64,000 nucleotides of DNA from Acuticoccus sp963704595 (GTDB taxonomy: Bacteria > Pseudomonadota > Alphaproteobacteria > Rhizobiales > Amorphaceae). Below the pieces are notes generated by a model. The model worked only from the letters and a program-made list of their open reading frames with translations, searched no databases and was not told where the DNA came from. This document shows, one piece after another, positions 18,390 to 27,130 of this stretch. The translations under genes and the position numbers were made by a program. Position 1 is the first letter of the stretch, and each line of letters begins with the position of its first letter. The stretch is from contig OY969922.1 in NCBI GenBank assembly GCA_963704595.1, forward strand, positions 2,914,001-2,978,000, given 5' to 3'.

Positions 18390-19619
18390 ATGCCTCGCCT
18401 CGTCATGAAATTCGGCGGCACGTCCGTCGCCGACCTGTCCCGCATCCGCCACGTGGCGGCCCACGTCGCCCGAGAAGTCGAGGCCGGCAACGAGGTTGCC
18501 GTGGTGGTCTCGGCGATGGCCGGCGAAACCAACAAGCTGGTTTCGCTCTGCCGCGAGGCCTCCCCGCTCCACGATGCGCGCGAATATGACGCCATCGTCT
18601 CGTCGGGCGAAAACGTCACCTCCGGCCTGCTGGCCATCGTCCTGCAGTCGATGGGGATCGACGCCCGCTCATGGCAGGGCTGGCAGATCGCCATGCGCAC
18701 CGACGACGCGCACGGCGCCGCGCGGATCGACGCGATCGATTCGAAGGTTCTGCTCGAGCGCCTCGCCATGAAGCAGGTTGCCGTGGTCGCCGGCTTCCAG
18801 GGCCTGTCGCCGCAGAACCGGATCACCACCCTCGGCCGCGGCGGCTCCGACACCACCGCCGTCGCTCTGGCGGCAGCGCTCGGCGCCGACCGCTGCGACA
18901 TCTACACCGACGTCGACGGCGTCTACACGACCGATCCGCGGATCGTGAAGACCGCGCGCCGCCTGCCGAAAATCTCGCACGAGGAGATGCTCGAGATGGC
19001 ATCCCTCGGCGCCAAGGTCCTCCACGTGCGTTCCGTCGAGCTTGCGATGCTCTACGATGTGCCGCTGATGGTCCGCTCCACCTTTACCGACCCCGCCGTC
19101 GCACCGCCCGGCACGCTCATCACAGGCGAAGACCTCATGGAACAAGAAGCCGTCACCTCCATCGCCTACGCCCGTGACGAGGCGCAGGTCACCCTGCGCG
19201 ACGTGTCGGACGCCCCCGGCGTCGCCTACCGCGTGTTCGGCCCGCTGGCGGCCGCCAACATCAACGTCGACATGATCGTCCAGAACATCTCGGACGACGG
19301 CACCTCGACCGACATCACCTTCACCCTGCCGGAAGCCGACTACGACCGCGCCATGGCGACCCTTGAAGCTGCCAAGGACGAGATCAAGTTCGACAAGCTG
19401 ACCGGCGACAAGGACGTGGTGAAGGTCTCCGTCATCGGCGTCGGCATGCGCAGCCACGCGGGCGTTGCCGCGACCGCGTTCAAGGCGCTCGGCGAAAAGG
19501 GCATCAACATCCGCGCGATAACCACCAGCGAGATCAAGATCTCGGTGCTGATCGATTCGGCCTACACCGAACTCGCGGTGCGGACGCTGCACTCCATTTA
19601 CGGTCTGGACAAAGCCTAA
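18390..19619 (+). CDS. lysC: Aspartate kinase
   Basis: A 409-residue enzyme that phosphorylates aspartate, the first step to lysine, threonine, methionine and diaminopimelate. The N-terminal kinase domain shows MKFGGTSVAD, ISSGENVTSG-like IVSSGENVTSG, TLGRGGSDTTAVALAAAL and DIYTDVDGVYTTDPR. Two C-terminal ACT domains (about residues 260-409) give feedback control, with INIRAITTSEIKISVLI in the last. lysC upstream of ptsP is a common alphaproteobacterial order. Confidence 0.96.
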   Translation: MPRLVMKFGGTSVADLSRIRHVAAHVAREVEAGNEVAVVVSAMAGETNKLVSLCREASPLHDAREYDAIVSSGENVTSGLLAIVLQSMGIDARSWQGWQIAMRTDDAHGAARIDAIDSKVLLERLAMKQVAVVAGFQGLSPQNRITTLGRGGSDTTAVALAAALGADRCDIYTDVDGVYTTDPRIVKTARRLPKISHEEMLEMASLGAKVLHVRSVELAMLYDVPLMVRSTFTDPAVAPPGTLITGEDLMEQEAVTSIAYARDEAQVTLRDVSDAPGVAYRVFGPLAAANINVDMIVQNISDDGTSTDITFTLPEADYDRAMATLEAAKDEIKFDKLTGDKDVVKVSVIGVGMRSHAGVAATAFKALGEKGINIRAITTSEIKISVLIDSAYTELAVRTLHSIYGLDKA

Positions 19620-20318
19620 TAAGCACGTATAAGTTGCGCCGGTAGACGGAGCAAGGACGATGAATCAAGGACTTGCCCGCGCGCGATTCGCGCGGGAGAT
19701 TTCCATGTGCCGTCGGCCGGAGCCTCGCCCGGCCGCATCCCTCTCCGGCGGCGCAACGCACCAGCCGTGCTGCGCCGTACGTCGGGGTCAAGCGATCATG
19801 ACATGCCAATCTGGCGCGCGGCTTGCTTCTGTGGTGTGATGGCTGTGCGTCCAGTCTGGCGGACGCATCGGTTGAGGCCAGCGCCCGGCAAACGCGACCC
19901 CACTGATTCAATTTTTGGTTTAACTAATTTTTCCAGGGCACCATGCGTGAACGATTGATCACGGCTGCGCACTCTTCGCCACCGACTGGCCCGGCAACGC
20001 GATGCGCACGTGGCTGGCGCGCCTCGGCATTGCGCTCGGTCCGAACCGCTCCTACCTCAGCCGCGGGGCGCGACCTGCTGCCGCACCAGCTTCGGCACGG
20101 CTCGGCGGTCTTAACTCCGGCGGTTGGGCAAAGGTTGGAAAAACCGGCTGGGGCCGCGCTTTCGTCATGATGACGACACCGTGGCGCGGCAACGCAGACA
20201 AGGCCCGACAGCAACCGGCCACCCGGCACCGACGATGGTGCCGGAGCGTTACGGCATCAGCCGGACGCAACACGAAGCCGGCGCACGGGACGGACGTTCA
20301 GGGAGCGGGGAGATACGG
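19620..20318. other. 700-nt gene-poor spacer between lysC and ptsP
   Basis: No gene is convincingly supported here. The stretch contains a GC-rich hairpin at 19676-19696, then an AT-richer patch around 19908-19933 that could hold the ptsP promoter. From 19949 an open frame without an ATG runs for about 130 codons; its first part (TDWPGNAMRTWLARLGIALG) looks protein-like. I could not match it to a family, and it may be a remnant. The start chosen for ptsP leaves this outside the gene. Confidence 0.4.
19676..19696 (+). terminator. Possible terminator hairpin after lysC
   Basis: CCCGCGCG (19676-19683) and CGCGCGGG (19689-19696) form a perfect 8-bp stem with a CGATT loop, 56 nt after the lysC stop. 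The following bases AGATTTCC give only a weak U-run, so termination strength is uncertain. Confidence 0.4.
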
Positions 20319-22583
20319 ATGCGCGATACACTCGCCGGTCCGAGACAGCTTATAAAGCAGTTGCACGCCGTCATGGCCGCACCCCTGCAGGCGCAGGAGC
20401 GGCTCGACGGGATCGTGCGGCTGATCGCCAACAACATGGTCGCCGAGGTCTCGTCCCTCTACGTCCTGCGGTCGGACGCTGTGCTCGAACTCTACGCCAC
20501 CCACGGCCTCAACCCGTCCGCGGTGCACCGCGCGGGCCTGCGCGTCGGCGAAGGCCTCGTCGGCCGCGTCGCGAAGACCGCGCAGCCGCTCAACATCACC
20601 AACCCGCGCTCGCATCCGAGCTTCGCGTACCTGCCTGATGTGGGCGAGGACGACTACAACACCTTCCTCGGCGTGCCGGTCCTGCGCGCGGGGCGGATGC
20701 TCGGCGTCCTCACCGTCCAGAACCGCGCCCCCCGCCGCTACGACAACGAGGAGGTCGAGGCGCTGCAGACGGTCGCGATGGTGATCGCCGAGATCGCCGG
20801 CACCGGCGACCTCGACCAGATCCCGCAGAACGTCGCCGCGCTCGACATCAAGCGCCAGCTCCACGTCTCCGGCGCGATGCTCAACGAAGGCGTCGGCCTC
20901 GGCCGCGCCGTCCTGCACGAGCCGCGCGTCGTCATCACCGAACTCCTTTCCGACGACGTCGACCACGAGCTGTCGCGCCTCGAGACCGCGCTCGACAAGG
21001 TGCGCGGCAACCTCAAGCAGCACCTCTCGCGCCAGGAGGTGAACACGCGCGACGAATCGCGGGACGTGCTCGAAGCCTTCCTGATGATCGCGCAGGACCG
21101 CGGCTGGGCCCGCAAGATGGCCGACGTCATCCGCTCGGGCCTCACCGCAGAGGCCGCAGTCGAGCGCGTCCAGTCGGACAACCGCGCCAAGCTCCTGCGC
21201 TCGACCGATCGCATGGTCCGCGAGCGCCTGCACGACCTCGACGATCTCGCCAACCGCCTGCTGCGCGAACTCCAGGGCCGCCACTCCACCGCGATGGCCG
21301 AGATCACCGGCGACGCGATCATCGTCGCCCGCTCCATGGGCCCCGCCGAACTCCTCGACTATGACCGTGCGCGCGTGCGCGGCCTCGTCATGGAGGAAGG
21401 CACGCCCGCGAGCCACGTCGTCCTCATCGCCCGCGCGCTCGGCATCCCGGTCGTCGGCCAGGCGCACGGCGTCACCTCCATGGTGGAATCGGGCGAAGCG
21501 ATCATCGTCGACGCCGACGGCGGCGACGTCCACATCCGCCCCTCGGCCGACGTCGAGAACGTTTTCGCCGAGAAGGTGCGTTTCCGCGCCCGCAGGCAGG
21601 CCCAGTACCGGCGCCTGAAGGACCTGCCGGCGATCAGCCGCGATGGGCTCGACGTCACGATGTCGATGAACGCCGGGATGCTCGCCGACATGCCGCACCT
21701 GTCGGAGAGCGGAGCGACCGGCATCGGCCTCTTCCGCACCGAGATCCTGTTCATGGTGGCGCCGTCCCTGCCGCGGATGCAGGCGCAGGAACAGCTCTAC
21801 CGGCAGATCTACGAGCTTGCCGGCGACAAGCCGGTCGCCTTCCGCTCGCTCGACATCGGCGGCGACAAGATCCTCCCCTACCTCTCCACGCTGGAGGAGG
21901 AGAACCCGGCGATGGGCTGGCGCGCGATCCGCCTCGGCCTCGACCGGCCGGGCCTCTTCCGCACGCAGGTCCGCGCGCTCCTCCGCGCTGCCGCCGGCCG
22001 TGAGCTCAAGCTGATGTTTCCGATGATCGCGACGGTCGCCGAGTACAATGCCGCCCGCGCGCTGGTCGACAAGGAACGCCGCTTCCTCAAGATGCACGGC
22101 TACCCGGTGCCCGAATCCACCCAGCTCGGCGCGATGCTGGAAACCCCGTCGCTGCTGTTCGAGCTCGAGGAGCTCCTCGCGGTCACCGACTTCATCTCCG
22201 TCGGCACCAACGATCTCTTCCAGTTCGCCATGGCGGCCGACCGGTCGAACGTGCGCGTCGCAGGGCGGTTCGACAATCTCGGCCAGTCGTTCCTGAGGAT
22301 GCTGAAGCGAATTGTAGACGCGGCACGGGACGCGAATGTTCCCGTCACCGTCTGCGGCGATATCGCGAGCCGCCCGCTCGAGGCGCTGGCGCTGGTGGCG
22401 CTCGGCTACACCAACCTGTCGATGCCGCCTGCCGCCATCGGCCCGGTGAAATCGGCCATCCGCGCGGCGGATATCGGGCGCCTGCGTGCAAGGCTCCTTC
22501 CCCGCCTCGAGCCCGGCCGCGGCAACGACGATGTGCGCCACCTCCTCGCCCGCTTCGCCGACGCCAACGACATCCCGGTCTGA
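20319..22583 (+). CDS. ptsP: PtsP (enzyme I-Ntr), GAF-domain phosphoenolpyruvate-protein phosphotransferase
   Basis: A 754-residue first component of the nitrogen-related phosphotransfer system, which passes phosphate from PEP to NPr and EIIA-Ntr. Domains in order are an N-terminal GAF domain (about 20-160), the enzyme I helical/His domain with phospho-acceptor His366 in EEGTPASHVVLIARALGIP, and a C-terminal PEP-binding barrel. The barrel shows GIGLFRTEILFM, LDIGGDKILPYL, LKLMFPMIA, DFISVGTNDLFQ and the CGD motif in VTVCGDIASRPLEA. The start at 20319 follows GGGGAG at 20307-20312. The prfA and prmC genes that often follow ptsP are not here. Confidence 0.93.
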   Translation: MRDTLAGPRQLIKQLHAVMAAPLQAQERLDGIVRLIANNMVAEVSSLYVLRSDAVLELYATHGLNPSAVHRAGLRVGEGLVGRVAKTAQPLNITNPRSHPSFAYLPDVGEDDYNTFLGVPVLRAGRMLGVLTVQNRAPRRYDNEEVEALQTVAMVIAEIAGTGDLDQIPQNVAALDIKRQLHVSGAMLNEGVGLGRAVLHEPRVVITELLSDDVDHELSRLETALDKVRGNLKQHLSRQEVNTRDESRDVLEAFLMIAQDRGWARKMADVIRSGLTAEAAVERVQSDNRAKLLRSTDRMVRERLHDLDDLANRLLRELQGRHSTAMAEITGDAIIVARSMGPAELLDYDRARVRGLVMEEGTPASHVVLIARALGIPVVGQAHGVTSMVESGEAIIVDADGGDVHIRPSADVENVFAEKVRFRARRQAQYRRLKDLPAISRDGLDVTMSMNAGMLADMPHLSESGATGIGLFRTEILFMVAPSLPRMQAQEQLYRQIYELAGDKPVAFRSLDIGGDKILPYLSTLEEENPAMGWRAIRLGLDRPGLFRTQVRALLRAAAGRELKLMFPMIATVAEYNAARALVDKERRFLKMHGYPVPESTQLGAMLETPSLLFELEELLAVTDFISVGTNDLFQFAMAADRSNVRVAGRFDNLGQSFLRMLKRIVDAARDANVPVTVCGDIASRPLEALALVALGYTNLSMPPAAIGPVKSAIRAADIGRLRARLLPRLEPGRGNDDVRHLLARFADANDIPV

Positions 22584-22623
22584 GCTGCCGCGCGGCGCCA
22601 CCGGCGCCCGCGCGGCCCGCGCC

Positions 22624-23316
22624 TCAGAGGGACTGGAAGCCGCCCACTGCCAGTGCGGGCCCGGTCGGCCCGCCGGTGGGCGAGCCGCCCTCGGGCTCTG
22701 CGGTCACGACCAGCTGGGCGTCCAGCAGCGTCGCCTCGCTTTCGCGCGGCAACCTGATGCGGCTCCCCTGGTTGGCTTCGAGCAGGCCGAGCGAAACGGG
22801 GGCCGTGCCCTCGATCACCAGCCACAGCTCCGGGTCGCGGTCCGGCGCAACGTTCTCTCCGAACGGTGCGGTGACGAGCGTGCCGTCGCGCTGCAGGCGG
22901 GCGAGCGTGATGCCGCCGCCATCCGCCGTCGTCCCCACCAGCGCCGCGACCAGCGCCTCGTCGCTGAGGATGACGCCGGGCCGCACGATCAGCACGGCAG
23001 CCAGCGCGAAGCCGCCGACGGCGGCAGCGCCCAGAACGCTCGCGAGGCTGCGCCAGAAGGCGAGCGCCACCGGCGTCCCACGCCGGACGACAGAAGCATC
23101 CGGAAACAGGCTCTTCTCGATATTCTTGAGGACACGCGGCGAAGGCTTGCGTTCAGGCAGCGCTCCGGCGAACGGCGCCAGCATCGCCTCGGCGCGCCAG
23201 ACCTCGTCGGCGAGCGCGGGGTCGTCGAGCAGCGCGAGCTCGAACTGGCGGCGCTCCGCTTCGCTGGTGAGGCCGAGGACGTACTCGAGCGCGTCTATCC
23301 TGTCGTCGTCGGTCAT
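22624..23316 (-). CDS. Anti-sigma factor of the RskA/ChrR-like membrane type
   Basis: A 230-residue protein. The N-terminal part (MTDDDRIDALEYVLGLTSEAERRQFELALLDDP) is the anti-sigma zinc-finger-like helical region without cysteines. One transmembrane helix follows at about 95-115 (SVLGAAAVGGFALAAVLIV). The rest is a periplasmic Anti-sigma-K-type domain ending in ELWLVIEGTAPVSLGLL. Its ATG overlaps the stop of the ECF sigma gene (ATGA), so it almost certainly binds that sigma factor. It would hold sigma at the membrane until an envelope or oxidative signal. Confidence 0.85.
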   Translation of the reverse strand: MTDDDRIDALEYVLGLTSEAERRQFELALLDDPALADEVWRAEAMLAPFAGALPERKPSPRVLKNIEKSLFPDASVVRRGTPVALAFWRSLASVLGAAAVGGFALAAVLIVRPGVILSDEALVAALVGTTADGGGITLARLQRDGTLVTAPFGENVAPDRDPELWLVIEGTAPVSLGLLEANQGSRIRLPRESEATLLDAQLVVTAEPEGGSPTGGPTGPALAVGGFQSL

Positions 23317-23858
23317 GCGGCCTCTCCCACGCACGACTTCAGGTCGGAAAGCGCGCGGCGCATGCGGCTCTTCACCGTGCCCAGCGGCACATTGTCCTTG
23401 TCGGCGAGCGCTGCGTAGGTCACGCCGCCGAAGTAGGCCATGCGCACGAGGCGGGTGTAGGGTTCGCCGAGGCCGTTGATGCAGCCCAGAAGTATGCGGG
23501 CATAACCGCTCGCCATCGCCTTCTCGTCGGGCCGCATCGTGGTGTCGGCGACCCGCTCGGCGGCGTCGAGCGCCGCGGCCGGCGCCTTGCGCGCCCGCAG
23601 CCGATCGATCGCGACGTTGCGCGTGATCGCGGCCATCCACGTCATCGGTGCGGCCTTGGCCGCGCTGAACCGTTCCGCGTAGCGCCATATCTTCACGAAC
23701 GCATCCTGCAAGGCATCCTCCGCTTCCGTGCGGTCCTGTAGGATACGCAGCGCGACGGCGAATAGTTTTGGAGAGGCGCTTTTATATAGTTTCTGGAAGG
23801 CGGCACGGTCGCCGAGGGCGCTGCGCTCGAGCAAGGTCTTCAGTTCAACGTCGTTCAT
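23313..23858 (-). CDS. ECF-family RNA polymerase sigma factor (SigK-like)
   Basis: A 181-residue group-4 sigma factor. Region 2 is LYKSASPKLFAVALRILQDRTEAEDALQDAFVKIWRYAERF with the -10-reading helix MTWMAAITRNVAIDRLRARK. Region 4 has YTRLVRMAYFGGVTYAALADKDNVPLGTVKSRMRRALSDLKSCV, a helix-turn-helix for -35 recognition. I chose ATG 23858, which puts region 2 at the usual distance; ATGs further upstream would add up to 25 residues. It is co-transcribed with the anti-sigma gene and probably autoregulated, though I see no clear promoter. Confidence 0.9.
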   Translation of the reverse strand: MNDVELKTLLERSALGDRAAFQKLYKSASPKLFAVALRILQDRTEAEDALQDAFVKIWRYAERFSAAKAAPMTWMAAITRNVAIDRLRARKAPAAALDAAERVADTTMRPDEKAMASGYARILLGCINGLGEPYTRLVRMAYFGGVTYAALADKDNVPLGTVKSRMRRALSDLKSCVGEAA

Positions 23859-24191
23859 CCGGCGATCCCGCATTGCCGCCCAGCCATAGCTGCCACGCAA
23901 CTGGCTGACAATTCTCTGCGCCACCGCAGGCAAGATCGGCCCGCTGCCGAACCGATCGCGTCGCTGTTAAGTGCAGGCGCAACTGTAATGCTATGCGGAG
24001 AATGCGGCGGAATATGGCTGCACGCTCGGTGCAGCCGCTGGCTAACGGGGGAAGCCTTCGCGAGCCCTGGGGCTACCACTCAGCCATCCTCGGGCTTGAG
24101 CCGAAGCTTCGTTCGATGCCACGAGTCCGGAGCGCGAGAAGTGTCCGCGGAATGCTTGGCGCGAATGGGTCGAGGCCTGTGCGACCGCGCT
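23859..24191. other. Spacer upstream of the ECF sigma gene, with one hairpin
   Basis: About 330 nt with no supported gene. GGCTGCAC (24016-24023) and GTGCAGCC (24029-24036) form a perfect 8-bp stem with a 5-nt loop. On the minus strand it lies downstream of the XRE gene and is followed by ATATTCC, so it may be a weak terminator. The region nearer 23940 should hold the sigma operon promoter. Confidence 0.4.
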
Positions 24192-24467
24192 CTAGCCCTG
24201 CCTGGTTCCGGCGGATGGCGGAAGGAAGGCTTCGACCGGGGTGTTGAGTGCCTTGCTGAGATTGCACAGCCGGAGCACGGAAATGTTCGCCTCTCCGTGC
24301 TCGAGCTGCGCGATGAAGCGTTCCGAAAGGCCGGAAATGTCCGCCAGCTTGCGGCGGGAGAGGCCTGCGCCGGTGCGCAGGTGCTTGACCCTCTCACCCA
24401 TCGCCAGAAGGAATTCGCTCTCAGCCTTGTTGCGAATTGGCGAAGCCATCTTGCTCAGTACACTCAT
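24192..24467 (-). CDS. XRE-family HTH regulator resembling the BoxR/BzdR DNA-binding domain
   Basis: A 91-residue protein that is little more than a helix-turn-helix: FLLAMGERVKHLRTGAGLSRRKLADISGLSERFIAQLEHGEANISVLRLCNLSKALNTPVEAF. This pattern matches the N-terminal HTH of BoxR/BzdR-type regulators. Those normally carry a C-terminal shikimate-kinase-like effector domain, which is absent here and is not found in other frames downstream. The start at 24467 follows AGGGTCGGGG. It lies beside the accessory RiPP block, is on the same strand as the small gene at 24686, and is separated from it by 218 nt. Confidence 0.75.
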   Translation of the reverse strand: MSVLSKMASPIRNKAESEFLLAMGERVKHLRTGAGLSRRKLADISGLSERFIAQLEHGEANISVLRLCNLSKALNTPVEAFLPPSAGTRQG

Positions 24468-24685
24468 CCCCGACCCTGTTCAGGCGTTCGGCTTTCCGAT
24501 CGAAGGCACCCGCGGCCAACAGGCTTCATTCCGTTACACAAAAATGCGCATAAGGAAACCGGTTACGGAGACGTTCGTTCCGCATGTTGGCCGCGAGCGG
24601 AGTTTTTCCACGGTGACGCACCGCGCGAGGAAGCAGCGCGTCGGCGGATCTCCATATCTCACGGATTGTGTAAAGCGTTGCCCGG

Positions 24686-24910
24686 TCAGGAAAGGTGGGT
24701 GGAACCAACGTCATAAGGGATCGGAGTGTTGCGGAGGTCGCATGACTGGTTGGTCAACGCGTCGATCGCCCGCGAAATCAGTGCGGCGCAGTAGGCTTCC
24801 CCATGTCTCTCCGCCTCGACCATTGCGTACTCAAGGAGTCGAGAAAGTACCTCGTAGTCGTCCGGAATGTCGGGATTGGTTATCGGATTGTTTGTCTTCG
24901 AAATATTCAT
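24686..24910 (-). CDS. Small hypothetical protein, 74 residues
   Basis: I do not recognise this protein. The start at 24910 has a strong ribosome site (GGCGGGGG then AAAA before ATG). The product begins with a Ser/Asn-rich lead (MNISKTNNPITNPDIPDDYE) and continues with an amphipathic helix, LLEYAMVEAERHGEAYCAALISRAIDAL. It is mostly soluble and acidic. Base composition is clearly more AT-rich than the flanking chromosome, suggesting transfer. It lies next to the SARP-type regulator and YcaO/RiPP genes and could belong to that unit, but nothing in it proves this. Confidence 0.55.
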   Translation of the reverse strand: MNISKTNNPITNPDIPDDYEVLSRLLEYAMVEAERHGEAYCAALISRAIDALTNQSCDLRNTPIPYDVGSTHLS

Positions 24911-25133
24911 TTTTCCCCCGCCTATTATGCGTTTGCATATCCGTTCTAATGTGGCATCGTGATTTCATCGTGAAAGGGCAATTCTGCAGGAAACCTCCGC
25001 CCTTTGACCCAGGCCAAGGACGCAGGACGTCTTTGAACGCATGATTTCGACACAGATTTGACAGGTTCCGGCAGGGGCGCGGTGGTTTGTCGCGCAACAT
25101 ATTACAGAACCGGATGGGTGGGACGAGGCTCGA

Positions 25134-27107
25134 ATGGATCGTTGCGCTGTCAGAGTTCAGCTCCTCGGACAACCCACATTCACTCTGAATGGCGGTATTG
25201 ATTTCCCATCGCGTAAATCTCACGCACTCTGTGTCTACCTCGCCGCCAACAGCGCGCGCCGGATCGACCGCGGGCACCTCAGCGCCCTCCTCTGGGGCGA
25301 CGTCGACGAGGAGCAGGCACGCGGTTCCCTGCGCAAATGCCTCAGCGTCATCGGCAACAACCCGTGGACGAGCACCCTCCTGTCGCGCGACCGCGGCCAC
25401 GTCTGGTTCGCGGGCGATCCCGCGCGGGTCGACGTCGCGCGCTTCAACGCCGCAATCAGCCGGCGCACGGCGAGCGGCTTTGCCGACGCGCTCAGCTTCT
25501 GGGTCGGCGAGCCTCTCGCAGGCATGGAAAACGGCGCGACCAACTTCGACGAATGGGTCGTCCAGTATCGCGCGCAGACGCTGCATTTCTCGCACAATTA
25601 CCTGACCGACATCCTGAACCAGATCGTGGACGAGCCGGTCGAGAAACGCTCGGAGATGCTCATTGCGCTCTGCGAACTGATGGTGCGCGTGGAGCCGGCC
25701 GATCAGCGAGCGGGCGAACTCCTGATTTCCGAATATGCCCGAATCGGCAACATCGCGGCCGCGGCCAGGCACTTCCGGGCGCTCGGCAATTCGCTGCGCG
25801 AGCTCGATATTCCCGTCCCCCCGAGGATCCTTGCACAGGCCGAAGGTCTCGGGATCGCGGCCTCGAGCGCGCCGATAGAGGTGCGCACCGGTTCGGGAAC
25901 CGGGAAGGTGGAGCGGGGCATTCCCACCGTCATGCTGATGCGCCCGCTCGGCAGCCAACCGGCCAACGCGATCTCCAGCTTCACGCAGTCCGAGGTGATG
26001 AGCCAGCTCTCCCGCTTTCGCTCGATCGAAGCATTCGAGGACATGTCCGGTATCGGGGGCGAGCCGTCGCCGGTGCCGGACATCCGCGTCGAAGGCGGCG
26101 AGGGCCATGACTACCGGCTCCTGTTGTGGAACGAGCCGAACGTGCGCTCTCTCTACCTGCGATGCGTGAACCGCCGGCGCGGGAGCACGGTCTCCTGCGT
26201 CAGGCTCGACTACGACCCCCTGGAAGACGCTTCGCGCACCCGCGAGGTGATCGCGCGGGCGATCAACACGATCGAGCGCGACATCCTGAACGACGAGTCC
26301 CGCCCGCCGGGTACGGTCTTCGCGAGATGGCTGAGCGCATACCGCGAGCTGCAGAATTTCACGATCAAGTCCGACGAGGTCGCATCCGAAATCCTGGAAG
26401 ACCTTGCCGGAAGTCCTGACGGAGCGCGCCTCAGCCTCGTCCACTCGTGCATCGGCGCCGTTTCGATGAAGCGCAACCTCTACGCGCCGCCACTCTTCGC
26501 CAACGACGAGCTCAGCCTCTCGAACGCCCGCCGCTCGATCGACCGGGCGCTCAGCCTCGACCCGCTCGAGCCGTTCAATCATGTGATCTCCGGCTGGCTC
26601 GAACTCCAGCGGGGGCAGCACGACCGCGGTCTCGCAGCCTTCGAGGTCGCGCTCGAACTGCAGCCCTACTCCAACCGCACGCTGATCTCGGCGGCGGAGG
26701 CGCACGCCTATTGCGGCCATATCGATACTGCAAGGACGCTCGCGGACCGGGCGATGGCGATCTCCGGTCGCTATGCGCCGGCCTACTTCTACAGCTACCT
26801 CGCCACGATCGCGTACCTCTCGGGCGACGTCGAGGAGTGCGTGCGGCGGCTGAACCGGGCCCCGGTCAACATCGAGACCCTCCTCCTCGCGATCGCGGCG
26901 AACGAGGAGCGCGGGGACGCCGACGCTGCGGCCGAGGCCCGCGTGATGTTCGAGCGGGAACTGCGCCAGCTCGCGCCGCCGCAATCATTCGATCACGCGG
27001 CGCTGTCGCGCTGGATCATCAGGTCGAACATGACGAAGTGCGATACGATGCGCCGGCGCATGTTCGCCTCGCTTGAGCGGGCAGGCGTTGCCGCCGGCGT
27101 GCGCTAG
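25134..27107 (+). CDS. BTAD/SARP-type transcriptional regulator with TolB-like and TPR regions
   Basis: A 657-residue regulator. Residues 1-90 form a winged-helix OmpR/SARP-like DNA-binding domain (FTLNGGIDFPSRKSHALCVYLA, then ARGSLRKCLSVIGNN). Residues about 95-245 resemble the bacterial transcriptional activator (BTAD) helical domain. Around 260-310 is a TolB-like segment (VMLMRPLGSQPAN...MSQLSRFRSIEAFEDMSG), as in CadC-type proteins. The C-terminal half holds TPR-like helices such as ALSLDPLEPFNHVISGWLELQRGQHDRGLAAFEVAL. There is no kinase or NB-ARC domain. It converges on the precursor gene with only 23 nt between the stops, so it is the obvious candidate regulator of the RiPP genes. Confidence 0.85.
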   Translation: MDRCAVRVQLLGQPTFTLNGGIDFPSRKSHALCVYLAANSARRIDRGHLSALLWGDVDEEQARGSLRKCLSVIGNNPWTSTLLSRDRGHVWFAGDPARVDVARFNAAISRRTASGFADALSFWVGEPLAGMENGATNFDEWVVQYRAQTLHFSHNYLTDILNQIVDEPVEKRSEMLIALCELMVRVEPADQRAGELLISEYARIGNIAAAARHFRALGNSLRELDIPVPPRILAQAEGLGIAASSAPIEVRTGSGTGKVERGIPTVMLMRPLGSQPANAISSFTQSEVMSQLSRFRSIEAFEDMSGIGGEPSPVPDIRVEGGEGHDYRLLLWNEPNVRSLYLRCVNRRRGSTVSCVRLDYDPLEDASRTREVIARAINTIERDILNDESRPPGTVFARWLSAYRELQNFTIKSDEVASEILEDLAGSPDGARLSLVHSCIGAVSMKRNLYAPPLFANDELSLSNARRSIDRALSLDPLEPFNHVISGWLELQRGQHDRGLAAFEVALELQPYSNRTLISAAEAHAYCGHIDTARTLADRAMAISGRYAPAYFYSYLATIAYLSGDVEECVRRLNRAPVNIETLLLAIAANEERGDADAAAEARVMFERELRQLAPPQSFDHAALSRWIIRSNMTKCDTMRRRMFASLERAGVAAGVR

Positions 27108-27130
27108 GCCAGCCGGCCAGCTTTCAAGCC

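Noticed and set aside
24526..24714. A 62-codon minus-strand ORF overlapping the end of the small gene at 24686
   Set aside because: It has no ribosome site, overlaps a better-supported gene and shows no recognisable protein pattern.
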